From assembly GCA_050248995.1 (NCBI GenBank), contig JBFWRI010000003.1, positions 1 through 64,000 of the forward strand: a stretch of 64,000 nt of DNA. The letters run 5' to 3'. The translations under genes and the position numbers were made by a program. Every line of letters starts with the position of its first letter. The stretch's first letter is position 1. The notes beneath the pieces are model-generated. The model saw only the letters and a list, made by a program, of their open reading frames with translations, was not told where the DNA came from and ran no database searches. The stretch is from JBFWRI01 sp050248995 (GTDB lineage: Bacteria; Pseudomonadota; Alphaproteobacteria; JAIXQD01). Shown here piece after piece: positions 1-8,132 of the stretch.

Positions 1-73
1 AAATCGTGCCCAGACAGTGGGCCTGCCGAATGCAGATGTCACCAGCACTCTCCAGCCGGGCAGCGGCCAATAA
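1..73 (+). CDS. 3' end of an unidentified gene (partial)
   Basis: An open frame enters from the left edge (frame starting at base 2) and ends with TAA at 71-73. The visible tail is 23 residues ending QPGSGQ. It is followed 18 bases later by a strong hairpin terminator, which supports a real gene end on this strand. Too little is present to assign a function. Confidence 0.4.
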   Translation, partial: NRAQTVGLPNADVTSTLQPGSGQ

Positions 74-91
74 TTGATCTGACAGGAATTT

Positions 92-131
92 AAAAAGGCG
101 GCCCCATGGATAATATCCGGGCCGCCTTTTT
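92..131. terminator. bidirectional rho-independent terminator
   Basis: GGCGGCCC at 97-104 pairs perfectly with GGGCCGCC at 119-126 around a 14-base loop, flanked by an A-run (92-96) and a T-run (127-132). The A and T tracts on both sides let it act on both strands: for the rightward gene ending at 73 and for the leftward phasin gene whose stop codon abuts it. Confidence 0.9.
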
Positions 132-646
132 TATTTACGGGCTGCACTGGCCTTCAGGCCCTCAAGGCTTTCAGCAACGCGCTCGTTGATAACCTTCAGG
201 CAGTCGTTCTGGCTGCTGGTCACCATGGCTGCCAGTTCCTGCATATTGCGGGTGGCGGCTTCGAATGCAGTGCGAGTCAGGTCCGCCTGACGTGCCAGTT
301 TTTCTTCCGGCGTGCCACCGGTCATAGCGTCGTTCATCAACCGGCTGGCAGCTTCCATGGTCTCGCGGAAAATATCAGCCTGCCGACGCATAATTGTCTG
401 CATGCCCAGCAGGGCCATCTGGTTGGCCTGTGTGATGGCCTCGAAATTCTTCTTGTTGTTATCAATCATCGCCTCGATATCAACGCCGTTAACATTCATA
501 TTCGTGGCTTTCAGGTCGGGCCACCATTTGGGCATATCCTTGAATGCCGACATATCCATCAGCTTGCTGAAATCGAAATTATTCATGCCAAAATTCTTGG
601 CATATTCCTGCGGATCAAACAGGCGGGCGAAGTTCTCGTTCATCAT
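131..646 (-). CDS. phasin family protein
   Basis: Phasins coat intracellular polyhydroxyalkanoate granules and control their size and number. The 171-residue product is all-helical in character, rich in Ala, Met, Gln and Glu, without signal peptide or membrane segment; this composition, the length and the NMNVNGVDIEAM segment followed by NQMALLGMQTIMRRQ match the phasin_2/TIGR01841 type. The start at 646 follows a GGGAGAG ribosome binding site; a second ATG at 643 is in frame, and a longer frame reaching 694 has no such site. The gene stands alone before a bidirectional terminator. A PHA depolymerase gene at 24146-25420 supports granule metabolism in this organism. Confidence 0.88.
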   Translation of the reverse strand: MMNENFARLFDPQEYAKNFGMNNFDFSKLMDMSAFKDMPKWWPDLKATNMNVNGVDIEAMIDNNKKNFEAITQANQMALLGMQTIMRRQADIFRETMEAASRLMNDAMTGGTPEEKLARQADLTRTAFEAATRNMQELAAMVTSSQNDCLKVINERVAESLEGLKASAARK

Positions 647-677
647 GATAGCTCTCCCTTCATATAAGGGCTCTAGC

Positions 678-1169
678 CTACACAAAACGTGCAACGTTTT
701 CCAGCACGCCTAAAGCCTTGTCACACGCCTTCATGGTCTTGCTCAAATCCGCAGTCGTATCGTTTCGCCACGCTGCAAGGATTGTTAACAGCGCCAGCGC
801 CAAAGCCCCAACATGCGCGGGCGATGCCGGCGCGCCAGCCTGCCTTAATATGTTCTGCAGGCTGGCGAACAAAGGCTGCCCGATATGGCGCGCGTCCGCC
901 GGGTTACGACACAGGTACTGCAGCACATTCAAGTAAGCGGCGCGCTGAGCCTGCACAACATCCATGTGCTGCATCAACAGGGCAAACAAACGGTCGCGCA
1001 CGCTGTCACGCTTATCGAACGGCGTCTTTTGTCCAACGACCGCGGCGTCGACATGCTCTACAACAGCGCGCAGCAGCCTGGGCTTATCACCGGCAGCCGC
1101 CGCATCGACGCCTTTGCTGCCCAGCAGGCGCAGTGCATCGGCAAAACTATTTTGTTTTCTTTTTGCCAC
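678..1169 (-). CDS. COQ9/TetR-C-terminal-like protein, probable ubiquinone accessory factor
   Basis: A 163-residue helical protein. The central segment (about residues 50-90, VRDRLFALLMQHMDVVQ) and the C-terminal helix with an ALALLTILAAW core resemble the C-terminal half of COQ9/TetR-like proteins of alphaproteobacteria, where COQ9 is a lipid-binding helper of ubiquinone biosynthesis. The start is taken as GTG at 1169, preceded by GAAGAAGG at a 6-base spacing; the frame stays open to 1262 but that part overlaps UbiK. It overlaps the end of ubiK by 23 bases, so the two are translationally coupled, and the pairing with UbiK, another ubiquinone accessory factor, is the main support for the role. 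No clear DNA-binding helix-turn-helix is visible. Family assignment is tentative. Confidence 0.5.
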   Translation of the reverse strand: MAKRKQNSFADALRLLGSKGVDAAAAGDKPRLLRAVVEHVDAAVVGQKTPFDKRDSVRDRLFALLMQHMDVVQAQRAAYLNVLQYLCRNPADARHIGQPLFASLQNILRQAGAPASPAHVGALALALLTILAAWRNDTTADLSKTMKACDKALGVLENVARFV

Positions 1170-1440
1170 GAACGACCTTCTTCGCTGGAGCGCGCTTGGC
1201 GGTCTTTTTCTTTTTGTAACCGACATGGTCGGCCACTTCTTCGGCCTGCGTGCGGGCAGCAACGGCGATCGCTTTTACAGCCTCGAACTCCTTGCGTGTC
1301 ACGAAGTCCATGCGGCCAAGAAACTTTTCCAGCTCACCGCGCGCGCGCGTCTTCCCTTCGGTGCGCACCAGCTGCGCCAATCCCAGCACATCTTCCAGCA
1401 GGCGCCCGAGATTCAGCGACGAAAAATCCGGTTTAGGCAT
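1147..1440 (-). CDS. ubiK: UbiK family ubiquinone biosynthesis accessory factor (BMFP type)
   Basis: UbiK is a small coiled-coil protein that helps assemble the soluble Ubi complex for aerobic ubiquinone synthesis. The 97-residue product has the family layout: an N-terminal amphipathic helix (residues 10-45), then the FVTRKEFEAVKAIAVAAR segment (about 46-63) typical of the BMFP C-terminal coiled coil, and a very basic Lys/Ala tail (about 75-97) that is longer than in Escherichia coli. ATG at 1440 follows GGGAGC. It is first in a two-gene unit with the COQ9-like gene downstream. The basic tail could contact lipid or RNA; that is inference. Confidence 0.8.
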   Translation of the reverse strand: MPKPDFSSLNLGRLLEDVLGLAQLVRTEGKTRARGELEKFLGRMDFVTRKEFEAVKAIAVAARTQAEEVADHVGYKKKKTAKRAPAKKVVRGKKKTK

Positions 1441-1507
1441 GACATTGCTCCCTTTATCTTTGCTGCGGAGAAGATAGGATGTTGTCTAGCGAAGTTCCAG
1501 AGGGTTG

Positions 1508-2377
1508 ATGCTCACATTCCCGCAAATTGATCCCGTTGCCTTTAGCCTTGGCCCAATCGAGGTGCGCTGGTACGCACTGGCTTATATGCTGGGGTTCATC
1601 GGCGGCTGGTGGCTGGCCGGCCGGATGGCTGACCGCACGCCTGCACACCTGCAGCGCGCCGGCACCCGCGCCGACTTCGACGACTTCCTGACATGGGCGA
1701 TTGTCGGCACCATTCTGGGCGGACGCATTGGCTATATCCTTTTCTATAACCTTGGTTACTACCTCAGCCACCCGCTGGAAATCCTGCAGGTCTGGCACGG
1801 CGGTATGTCATTCCACGGCGGCGCGTTGGGTGTTTGTGTCGCTTTCTTTCTATTCTGCAAAGCGCGCAACATCGACTGGCGTGCGTTTGGTGATGTCATC
1901 GCCTGCGTCGTTCCGCTAGGTCTTGGTCTTGGCCGCATAGCCAACTTCATCAACGGGGAATTGTATGGCCGCGTATCCGATGGTGCGTGGGCGATGGTCT
2001 TTCCTGACGGCGGCGTCAACCCGCGCCACCCGTCGCAACTTTACCAGGCGGCGTTGGAAGGTTTCCTGCTGCTGTTCATTATGCTGGCCCTGTCGCGCGT
2101 TTATGCGCTCCGCGGTCGCCCTGGCATGCTGGGCGGCATCTTCCTGTTCCTGTACGCAGTTTTCCGCTCGATTGGCGAAGAATACCGCTCACCTGACGTA
2201 CAGCTGGGCTTTATCATCGGCGATGTGACGATGGGGCAGATCCTGTGCATCCCCATGGCGATTATCGGCATCGCCCTTATCAAACAGGCGGCCGGTATGC
2301 ACTTGCCGCCGCGCCCCGTAACCGCACCGGCTGCCGATGTCCCTGCTGCAGAAAATCCTGATAACGAAAATCGTTGA
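1508..2377 (+). CDS. lgt: prolipoprotein diacylglyceryl transferase
   Basis: Lgt transfers diacylglycerol from phosphatidylglycerol to the lipobox cysteine of prolipoproteins in the inner membrane. The 289-residue protein has about seven membrane segments. Family hallmarks are the invariant His103 in SFHGG and the Lgt signature GRIANFINGELYGR at residues 142-155; HPSQLYQA (174-181) is also typical. ATG at 1508 follows AGAGGG; a TTG codon just upstream is in frame but unnecessary. The last 41 bases overlap the following methyltransferase gene. It faces away from the ubiK unit across a 67-base gap that must hold both promoters. One predicted lipoprotein substrate in the window is encoded at 58755-59387. 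Confidence 0.97.
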   Translation: MLTFPQIDPVAFSLGPIEVRWYALAYMLGFIGGWWLAGRMADRTPAHLQRAGTRADFDDFLTWAIVGTILGGRIGYILFYNLGYYLSHPLEILQVWHGGMSFHGGALGVCVAFFLFCKARNIDWRAFGDVIACVVPLGLGLGRIANFINGELYGRVSDGAWAMVFPDGGVNPRHPSQLYQAALEGFLLLFIMLALSRVYALRGRPGMLGGIFLFLYAVFRSIGEEYRSPDVQLGFIIGDVTMGQILCIPMAIIGIALIKQAAGMHLPPRPVTAPAADVPAAENPDNENR

Positions 2378-3359
2378 AAGCGGGGCCATCCCGCTTAGCG
2401 AGTTCATGAACCTGGCGCTGCTGCATCCCGCGCATGGCTATTACATGACGCGCGATCCTCTGGGTCAGCGGGGCGATTTTATCACGGCGCCCGAAATCTC
2501 GCAGATCTTCGGCGAAGCCATTGGCTTGTGGGCGGCGAACGAGTGGCTGCGTCTTGGCCGCCCGGGCGCTTTTACGCTGCTGGAACTGGGGCCCGGCCGC
2601 GGCACGCTGATGGCCGACGCGCTGCGCGCCATAACGCAGGTGACGCCGGACTTCCTGCGTGGAATGAATCTGCAACTGATGGAAGCCAGCCCTGTACTGC
2701 GCAGCACACAACAGGGAACGCTCGAATCTTACAGACCGACCTATATTGACAACCTGGCACATCTACCGCCGCAACCGCTTATTGTGATTGCCAACGAATT
2801 TTTCGATGCATTGCCGGTAGACCAATACCGCTTCAACGGCATATGGCAGCGCCGCGTTGTCAAACAGGACGGCGACAAGCTTGCATGGAGCGAAGAAGCG
2901 GTTTTAAACGCCCCGGGGCCCATCCAGGCTTTGCGCCCGACTGCGTGGACAGAATACAGCGAAGCATCGGTTGATATTATGCAGGCTCTTGCCGCGCACA
3001 TTTCGCGCCACGCTGGCGCACTGGTTGCGATTGACTATGGCTATAAAGGTCCGGCCGCAGGCGATACGGTGCAGGCATTGCGACAACACGGTTACACGAA
3101 CCCGCTTGAGGACGTGGGCGACGCTGATATCACCGTGCATGTTGATTTCGGAACACTGGCCAGCGCCGCCGCGCCCCTGCAAACAACGCTGACAACGCAG
3201 GGCGATTTTCTGCGCGCGCTGGGTGGTGATGAGCGGCTGGCCGCATTGTGCGCGAATAAAGACGATGCAACGCAAGCGATGCTGCGCAGCGGTTATGCTC
3301 GCCTGACAGCATCCGACCAGATGGGCGAACTTTTCAAGGTGTTGCTGGTCACGCGCTAG
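2337..3359 (+). CDS. class I SAM-dependent methyltransferase, MidA/NDUFAF7 family
   Basis: Members of this family (DUF185, COG1565) are protein arginine methyltransferases; the mitochondrial member NDUFAF7 modifies a complex I subunit during assembly. The 340-residue product carries the family signature GDFITAPEISQIFGE (residues 46-60), the SAM-binding loop ELGPGRGT (83-90), and IANEFFDALPVDQ (about 149-161), as in NDUFAF7. The start lies inside lgt (41-base overlap), which implies coupled expression; lgt followed by this gene is a common alphaproteobacterial order. A role in complex I assembly is inferred from the family, and there are no nuo genes in the window. Confidence 0.92.
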   Translation: MSLLQKILITKIVESGAIPLSEFMNLALLHPAHGYYMTRDPLGQRGDFITAPEISQIFGEAIGLWAANEWLRLGRPGAFTLLELGPGRGTLMADALRAITQVTPDFLRGMNLQLMEASPVLRSTQQGTLESYRPTYIDNLAHLPPQPLIVIANEFFDALPVDQYRFNGIWQRRVVKQDGDKLAWSEEAVLNAPGPIQALRPTAWTEYSEASVDIMQALAAHISRHAGALVAIDYGYKGPAAGDTVQALRQHGYTNPLEDVGDADITVHVDFGTLASAAAPLQTTLTTQGDFLRALGGDERLAALCANKDDATQAMLRSGYARLTASDQMGELFKVLLVTR

Positions 3360-3410
3360 TGCGGCCGAATAATAAACGGGCAAACGCTTTGCCGCTGCAG
3401 GCCATCTGGC

Positions 3411-3797
3411 TTATAGGGCCCGCCCGCCAGTTCTGTCCTGTACCTGCCGGCGCCAAGCCGCAAGGCGCATGATAGTGATAACCCGCCCGGGCGGCTTCAG
3501 CATGATGCCCGTAACCGCACACAGATTTGCAAGTACGCGTGACCACCTGAACAATTCATACTCTTCATACTTCGCGACGTTGAACGATGCTTTTTCACGC
3601 GCGACCATTTCGTCGGCACAGGCCTTGGAGAACTCCCGGCGCGCAGCAAGCTGGCGCCCGCGTACCTCCTGAGGCGTATAGGCCATACGTGTATCTGCCT
3701 GATGCGTCCCGAACAGCACCATGCGGGCAGCATCCGTATGGCGACGCGCCGCCTGCAGAGCCGCCAACTGCCGTCTTTCCTTGGCGTTTAGCCGCAT
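3411..3797 (-). CDS. hypothetical protein, basic, helical
   Basis: Not recognised. The 128-residue product is rich in Arg and Ala. It starts with a helical basic region (residues 1-70, many RR and AR pairs), has one moderately hydrophobic stretch (about 84-105, LANLCAVTGIMLKPPGRVITI) and ends basic. ATG at 3797 has GGGAAGG seven bases upstream. It converges on midA and is separated by 105 bases from the GNAT gene. Codon use looks like that of the neighbours, which supports a real gene. No catalytic motif is visible. Confidence 0.5.
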   Translation of the reverse strand: MRLNAKERRQLAALQAARRHTDAARMVLFGTHQADTRMAYTPQEVRGRQLAARREFSKACADEMVAREKASFNVAKYEEYELFRWSRVLANLCAVTGIMLKPPGRVITIMRLAAWRRQVQDRTGGRAL

Positions 3798-3902
3798 CAA
3801 AAACCTTCCCGCTTTTAATATTGGCGCGCCTTTCTGAAATTATTCCATGAAAATCAAGAGCCTTGATTTGGTTATCTTTTTGAGCCCAGAAAGTTAGTAC
3901 CG

Positions 3903-4451
3903 CTACATGGTAAAGCGTGGCGGAGCGTCGATCGCTAATTCATACAGGTCGTCGCCGTCGGCCATATCCTTACCCACCGCAACCTTGGAAAACCCGAAGT
4001 TTTTCATCAACCGCGCACCGCCGTCGGAATAGGCAATGGCGTATAGCCGTGCCGGATAAGCAATCGGCAGCGTCAGCCATTTGCGTATCGCCGCCCTGAA
4101 CACCGCCATGCCCACGCCTGTCTTCTGCTTGTCCGGGCGCACAACGATGTCGCTGATATACCACAGCATCGCCGGCGCCGCCTTCAGCTCAGCGCGGGTA
4201 AACGTATCCATATCGCGCTCGGGCATGCTGCCACCGCGGAACTTGGCGAAATCCGATGGTTTCAGGGAATAGAGATAGACATAACCAAGCAGCTCGCCGC
4301 TCTCGATCAGCAGCGTCGTATAATCACTGCAGGCGTCATAAATCGCTTTCATCTTGTCAAATGAATAGGCGCGGTCACCAAAGGCCTCAATATCAAGCCG
4401 GTGGATGGCATCAAGGTCGGCAGAGCAATTGGCAGAGCGGATTTCGCGCAT
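3903..4451 (-). CDS. GNAT family N-acetyltransferase
   Basis: GCN5-related acetyltransferases move an acetyl group from acetyl-CoA to an amine. In this 182-residue protein, beta-strand 4 is WYISDIVVRP (residues 97-106) and motif A has the acetyl-CoA pyrophosphate loop Q109-x-x-G112-x-G114. LMKNFGFSK near residue 155 is the usual strand before the C-terminal sheet. The substrate cannot be predicted. The ATG at 4451 has no strong ribosome binding site, and the gene is divergent from rplY. Confidence 0.85.
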   Translation of the reverse strand: MREIRSANCSADLDAIHRLDIEAFGDRAYSFDKMKAIYDACSDYTTLLIESGELLGYVYLYSLKPSDFAKFRGGSMPERDMDTFTRAELKAAPAMLWYISDIVVRPDKQKTGVGMAVFRAAIRKWLTLPIAYPARLYAIAYSDGGARLMKNFGFSKVAVGKDMADGDDLYELAIDAPPRFTM

Positions 4452-4529
4452 ACGGCATATCTAAAGCCGAACCGGTGAAAAATTGGTAACTAACTAAATA
4501 GAATCAACATGTTGGTCACTCTTATTTCC

Positions 4530-4559
4530 TTGTCATTTCAAAGGGTTTTCCGCTATAAC
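4530..4559 (+). promoter_or_regulatory. candidate sigma-70-type promoter for rplY
   Basis: TTGTCA at 4530-4535 and TATAAC at 4554-4559 are separated by 18 bases, in the divergent gap between the GNAT gene and rplY. A small inverted repeat (CCCAC 4586-4590 with GTGGG 4601-4605) lies between it and the ribosome binding site. Assigned by consensus only. Confidence 0.45.
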
Positions 4560-4627
4560 CACCGGGCCTTAAAACAAGGTCGTGGCCCACACCCCTGGAG
4601 GTGGGCGCGAAACCAACGGAGAAAACT

Positions 4628-5356
4628 ATGACGCAAGCAACAATGCAGGCGTCGGTTCGTTCGGGCGGCGGCAAGGGGAACGCACGAGCAACACGACGCA
4701 ACGGCCAGGTTCCGGCCGTTATCTACGGAAATAACGAAAAACCCCTACTCATTATGCTCGACAAAAACAAGGTGTCGCAGCAGCTTGAGCGCGCGAGCTT
4801 TTTTACGCACCTTCTGAATCTGGAAGTGGACGGTAAGAAGCACATGGTTCTGCCGCGTGATGCGCAGCTGGATCCGGTTACCGACCAGCCCCTGCACCTC
4901 GACTTCTTGCGCGTCACTGACAAGACCGAAATTCGCATCGCGGTTCCGGTCCACGTTTCGGGCGCTGAAAAGTCACCGGGCGTCAAGCGCGGCGGTGTTG
5001 TCAACATCGTCAGTCACGAACTGGACCTGTATTGCCAGGCTGGCAGCATCCCCGAATCCATCACCATCGACGTCAGTGAACTTGATATCGGCGACTCGAT
5101 CCACATGGGCACAATCACGCTGCCCAAGGGATCACGCCTGATCAGCGCCGATGATGCCGATGAAATGACACTGGTTACGATCGCAGCGCCGACAGCGCTT
5201 CGCGATGAAGCTAAGGAAGCGGCAGCCAAGGCCGAAGCTGAAGCAGCGGCAGCTGAAGCAGCAGCGGCAGCCCCGGCAGCAGCGGGTGCGGCAGCTCCGG
5301 CAGCAGGCGCAGCGGCACCGGCAGCGGGTGCGGCAGCTCCGGCAGCTAAGAAATAA
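4628..5356 (+). CDS. rplY: 50S ribosomal protein L25/general stress protein Ctc
   Basis: L25/Ctc binds 5S rRNA in the large ribosomal subunit. The 242-residue product is the long Ctc (TL5) form: an N-terminal L25 domain (about residues 1-95, with GNARATRRNGQVPAVIYG near the start and DFLRV near 92) and a C-terminal beta domain (about 96-190, with GVKRGGVVNIV). An Ala/Pro-rich low-complexity tail follows from about residue 197. ATG at 4628 has GGAGAAA seven bases upstream; a GTG at 4601 is in frame but lacks that spacing. The order rplY-pth-(transporter)-ychF is conserved in many bacteria, apart from the inserted transporter. Confidence 0.95.
   Translation: MTQATMQASVRSGGGKGNARATRRNGQVPAVIYGNNEKPLLIMLDKNKVSQQLERASFFTHLLNLEVDGKKHMVLPRDAQLDPVTDQPLHLDFLRVTDKTEIRIAVPVHVSGAEKSPGVKRGGVVNIVSHELDLYCQAGSIPESITIDVSELDIGDSIHMGTITLPKGSRLISADDADEMTLVTIAAPTALRDEAKEAAAKAEAEAAAAEAAAAAPAAAGAAAPAAGAAAPAAGAAAPAAKK
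5282..5344 (+). repeat. three tandem 21-bp units coding AGAAAPA in the L25 tail
   Basis: Units at 5282-5302, 5303-5323 and 5324-5344 each encode Ala-Gly-Ala-Ala-Ala-Pro-Ala. The first and third are identical at the DNA level while the middle one differs at third positions, which suggests duplication by slippage or unequal exchange. They form the disordered end of L25. Confidence 0.85.
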
Positions 5357-5367
5357 GACAGACGGCG

Positions 5368-5967
5368 ATGAAACTGATTATTGGCCTCGGCAATCCCGGC
5401 GGCAGATATCAGAACAATCGTCACAATGTCGGCTTTATGGCGGCGGGGGAAATTCTCCGCCGCCATTCTTTTGCCGGACCCTCCGAAAAGTTTCACAGCC
5501 ATGTGTGGCAAGGCACGCTGGGCGGCATGAAGACACTGCTGCTGATGCCGCAGACATATATGAACGAATCCGGCCGCGCCGTTGAAGCCGCGATGTCATT
5601 TTATAAAATTGACCCCGAAGACCTGATCGTTCTGCATGACGAAATCGACCTACCGATCGGAACCATGCGCATCAAGAAAGGTGGCGGTAGCGCGGGGCAG
5701 AATGGCATTAAAGATATCGACAGCCGGGTCGGTCCGGAGTTCTGGCGCGTACGGATCGGTGTCGGCCACCCACGCGAGCGTGGCCTGCCCATGGACGTAG
5801 CGGACTATGTATTGAGTGATTTTACTCGTGACGAACGGGTTGTGATTGACGCCATAATCGATGAAATCGCCATGAACGCCCCACTTTTGTTCAGCAGCCA
5901 GATTATGGACCTGCAGAATAAAGTTGCCTTACGCACGCAGCCCCTATTGAAAACATCCAATGACTGA
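5368..5967 (+). CDS. pth: peptidyl-tRNA hydrolase
   Basis: Pth cleaves the ester bond of peptidyl-tRNAs dropped by ribosomes, so that tRNA is recycled. The 199-residue protein has the typical length and landmarks: GLGNPG at residues 6-11 (Asn10), RHNVGF at 18-23 with the catalytic His19, PQTYMNESG at 61-69, HDEIDLP at 90-96 with the catalytic Asp, and GGGSAGQNGIK at 105-115 with the tRNA-binding Asn. It begins 11 bases after rplY and overlaps the next gene by 8 bases, so it is part of one transcription unit. Confidence 0.97.
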   Translation: MKLIIGLGNPGGRYQNNRHNVGFMAAGEILRRHSFAGPSEKFHSHVWQGTLGGMKTLLLMPQTYMNESGRAVEAAMSFYKIDPEDLIVLHDEIDLPIGTMRIKKGGGSAGQNGIKDIDSRVGPEFWRVRIGVGHPRERGLPMDVADYVLSDFTRDERVVIDAIIDEIAMNAPLLFSSQIMDLQNKVALRTQPLLKTSND

Positions 5968-6886
5968 AGCGCTGATCAACGCGGTTATACCTCTCTTCGT
6001 TTTGATGGGCCTGGGCTTCACCCTCGGGCGCGTCCACAAGATAGATGCCACCCCCATCGCCATAACGCTTATCTTTGGCGTTACGCCGATTGTCGCATTA
6101 TTCGCTACCGCCCAGATCGAATTCGCTGCTGAACTTCTTTTATTGCCGGTGGTCGGCTTTTGTCTCGCCACACTGTCGGGGCTTATTACACATTTCGTCG
6201 GTTATGAAGCCATGCCCGACAACAAGGCGCACTTTCTGCTGGCGCATGCTGCTGGCGCAGCAAACACCGGCTATATGGGCCTACCGATTGTCATCGCACT
6301 GTTTGATGCAAAAGCTGTCGGCCTTTATATTCTTATGACTGTGGGGCACATGGTTTATGAAAGCACGATCGGATACTACTTTATCGCCCGTGGCCGGCTG
6401 AATGTCCGCGACGCCCTCATTCGAATTGTCCGCCTTCCTGCAATTTATGCAATCATGATCGGCATTATCATCTCAGCCCTTAATATGGCCATCCCCGCAC
6501 ACTTCATCGAACTCTGGAAGCTGTGCAAAGGTGCTTACGTTGTCTTCGGCATGGCGTTCATTGGTATTGCGTTGGCGCAATACGGCCTGCAGGTTGACGG
6601 TCGCCTTCTCGCCATGGGCGGGATTGGTAAACTGGTTTTACAGCCCTTGCTGGCGTTTGGCGCCATCATGCTGGATGCCACCACGCTGCACTTATTTGAC
6701 ACAACCGCGCATCAACTGCTGCTGATCATGACGATTACACCGTCTGCTGCGAACTTGGCGGCCTTCGCCGTTAAGGAAAATGTGGCGCCAGACCGCGCTG
6801 CCGCCTATGTGTTACTAATCACGATTATCGCGTTGCTTTCCTATCCCTTCGTCCTGCCGTGGCTGCTGGCACAACTGCCTGCGTAA
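5960..6886 (+). CDS. AEC family (auxin efflux carrier-like) transporter
   Basis: AEC proteins are inner-membrane permeases; bacterial members move small organic anions such as malonate. The 308-residue protein is strongly hydrophobic with about ten membrane segments in two halves, and the first half contains GAANTGYMGLPIVIALF (about residues 98-114), the Asn-x-Gly and Pro-bearing helix characteristic of the family. The second half has the paired TPSAANLAAFAVKE segment (about 259-272). It overlaps pth by 8 bases and precedes ychF by 61 bases, so it interrupts the usual pth-ychF pair. Substrate unknown. Confidence 0.88.
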   Translation: MTEALINAVIPLFVLMGLGFTLGRVHKIDATPIAITLIFGVTPIVALFATAQIEFAAELLLLPVVGFCLATLSGLITHFVGYEAMPDNKAHFLLAHAAGAANTGYMGLPIVIALFDAKAVGLYILMTVGHMVYESTIGYYFIARGRLNVRDALIRIVRLPAIYAIMIGIIISALNMAIPAHFIELWKLCKGAYVVFGMAFIGIALAQYGLQVDGRLLAMGGIGKLVLQPLLAFGAIMLDATTLHLFDTTAHQLLLIMTITPSAANLAAFAVKENVAPDRAAAYVLLITIIALLSYPFVLPWLLAQLPA

Positions 6887-6947
6887 AATAGTTTTACAGG
6901 CGCGCCGATAATGCTACAAACCGGCAACCGTTTTTCTTGGGGTTTTT

Positions 6948-8045
6948 ATGGGTTTTTCTTGCGGCATCGTCGGCCTGCCAAACGTCGGCAAATCAACGTT
7001 GTTCAACGCGCTGACCGCTACACAAGCGGCACAGGCAGCGAACTTCCCGTTCTGCACAATCGAGCCGAACGTCGGCAAGGTCGCTGTGCCCGATCCACGC
7101 CTTGAAAAGCTGGCGGCGCTGGCCGGTTCGCAAAAGATCATCCCGACGCAGCTGGAGTTCGTCGACATCGCCGGCCTGGTGCGCGGCGCCAGCAAGGGCG
7201 AAGGCCTGGGCAACCAATTCCTGGCCAACATACGTGAGACTGATTGCATCGTGCATGTGCTGCGCTGCTTTGAAGATGGCGATGTAACCCACGTCGAAGG
7301 CGGAGTCGACCCAGTGCGTGATGCGGAGATTGTCGAGACTGAATTGATGCTGGCTGACCTCGATAGCCTCGAGAAGCGTAAGCCCGCGCTGGAAAAGCGT
7401 GCTAAGGGCAATGACGCCGAAGCCAAGGCCTTGCTGCCGGTCATCGACAGCGTCCTGAAGCTTCTGGCTGATGGTAAGCCTGCCCGCCTGTTTGACGTTA
7501 AAAAAGAAGAAACGCATCTGTTCCGCGGTCTGCAGCTGATTACCAGCAAGCCCGTTCTGTATGTCGCCAATGTCAATGAAGCCGACGCCGCCAAGGGCAA
7601 CGCCTTCAGCCAGCGTGTGTTTGACAAGGCCAAAGCCGAAGGCACCGAAGCTGTATTAATCGCCGCAGCTATCGAGGCCGAAGTGGCGACCCTGCCGGCC
7701 GGAGAACAGGACGAATATCTTTCTTCAATGGGCCTTACCGAACCTGGCCTTAACCGCGTCATCCGCGCCGGTTACAAGAAGCTTGGCCTTCTGACATTTT
7801 TCACGGTTGGCCCCAAGGAAGCGCGCGCATGGACCGTATTCCAGGGCGCCAAGGCACCACAGGCCGCGGGTGCCATCCATACCGACTTCGAGCGCGGCTT
7901 TATCCGTGCCGAGACGATCGCTTACGGCGACTATGTGTCGCTGGGGGGCGAAAGCCAGGCACGCGACGCCGGCAAACTGCGGCAGGAAGGTAAAGACTAT
8001 GTCGTTGCCGATGGCGATGTATTCCACTTTAAATTCAACGTATAA
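6948..8045 (+). CDS. ychF: redox-regulated ATPase YchF (OLA1 family)
   Basis: YchF/OLA1 is an Obg-family P-loop protein that prefers ATP and associates with ribosomes and stress responses. The 365-residue protein has the G1 loop GLPNVGKST (residues 9-17), DIAGLVRGASKGEGLGN (73-89) as G3, and N208-V-N-E211 in place of the GTP-specific NKxD, the known basis of ATP preference. A coiled-coil insertion (about 130-180) and C-terminal TGS domain (about 280-365, with FFTVGPKEARAW) complete the family layout. ATG at 6948 lies close behind the transporter gene. Confidence 0.97.
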   Translation: MGFSCGIVGLPNVGKSTLFNALTATQAAQAANFPFCTIEPNVGKVAVPDPRLEKLAALAGSQKIIPTQLEFVDIAGLVRGASKGEGLGNQFLANIRETDCIVHVLRCFEDGDVTHVEGGVDPVRDAEIVETELMLADLDSLEKRKPALEKRAKGNDAEAKALLPVIDSVLKLLADGKPARLFDVKKEETHLFRGLQLITSKPVLYVANVNEADAAKGNAFSQRVFDKAKAEGTEAVLIAAAIEAEVATLPAGEQDEYLSSMGLTEPGLNRVIRAGYKKLGLLTFFTVGPKEARAWTVFQGAKAPQAAGAIHTDFERGFIRAETIAYGDYVSLGGESQARDAGKLRQEGKDYVVADGDVFHFKFNV

Positions 8046-8132
8046 ACCCTAACCCCGCAATATACTGTCCCATTGCTGCGATGCACGCTGAAACGGTTTA
8101 TTCCGTGCAGGATGCCATGCTAGCGTCGGCCC

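Noticed and set aside
5014..5511. Open frame of 165 codons opposite the rplY tail and pth start
   Set aside because: Ala-rich tail repeats produce a long antisense frame; rplY and pth are clear.
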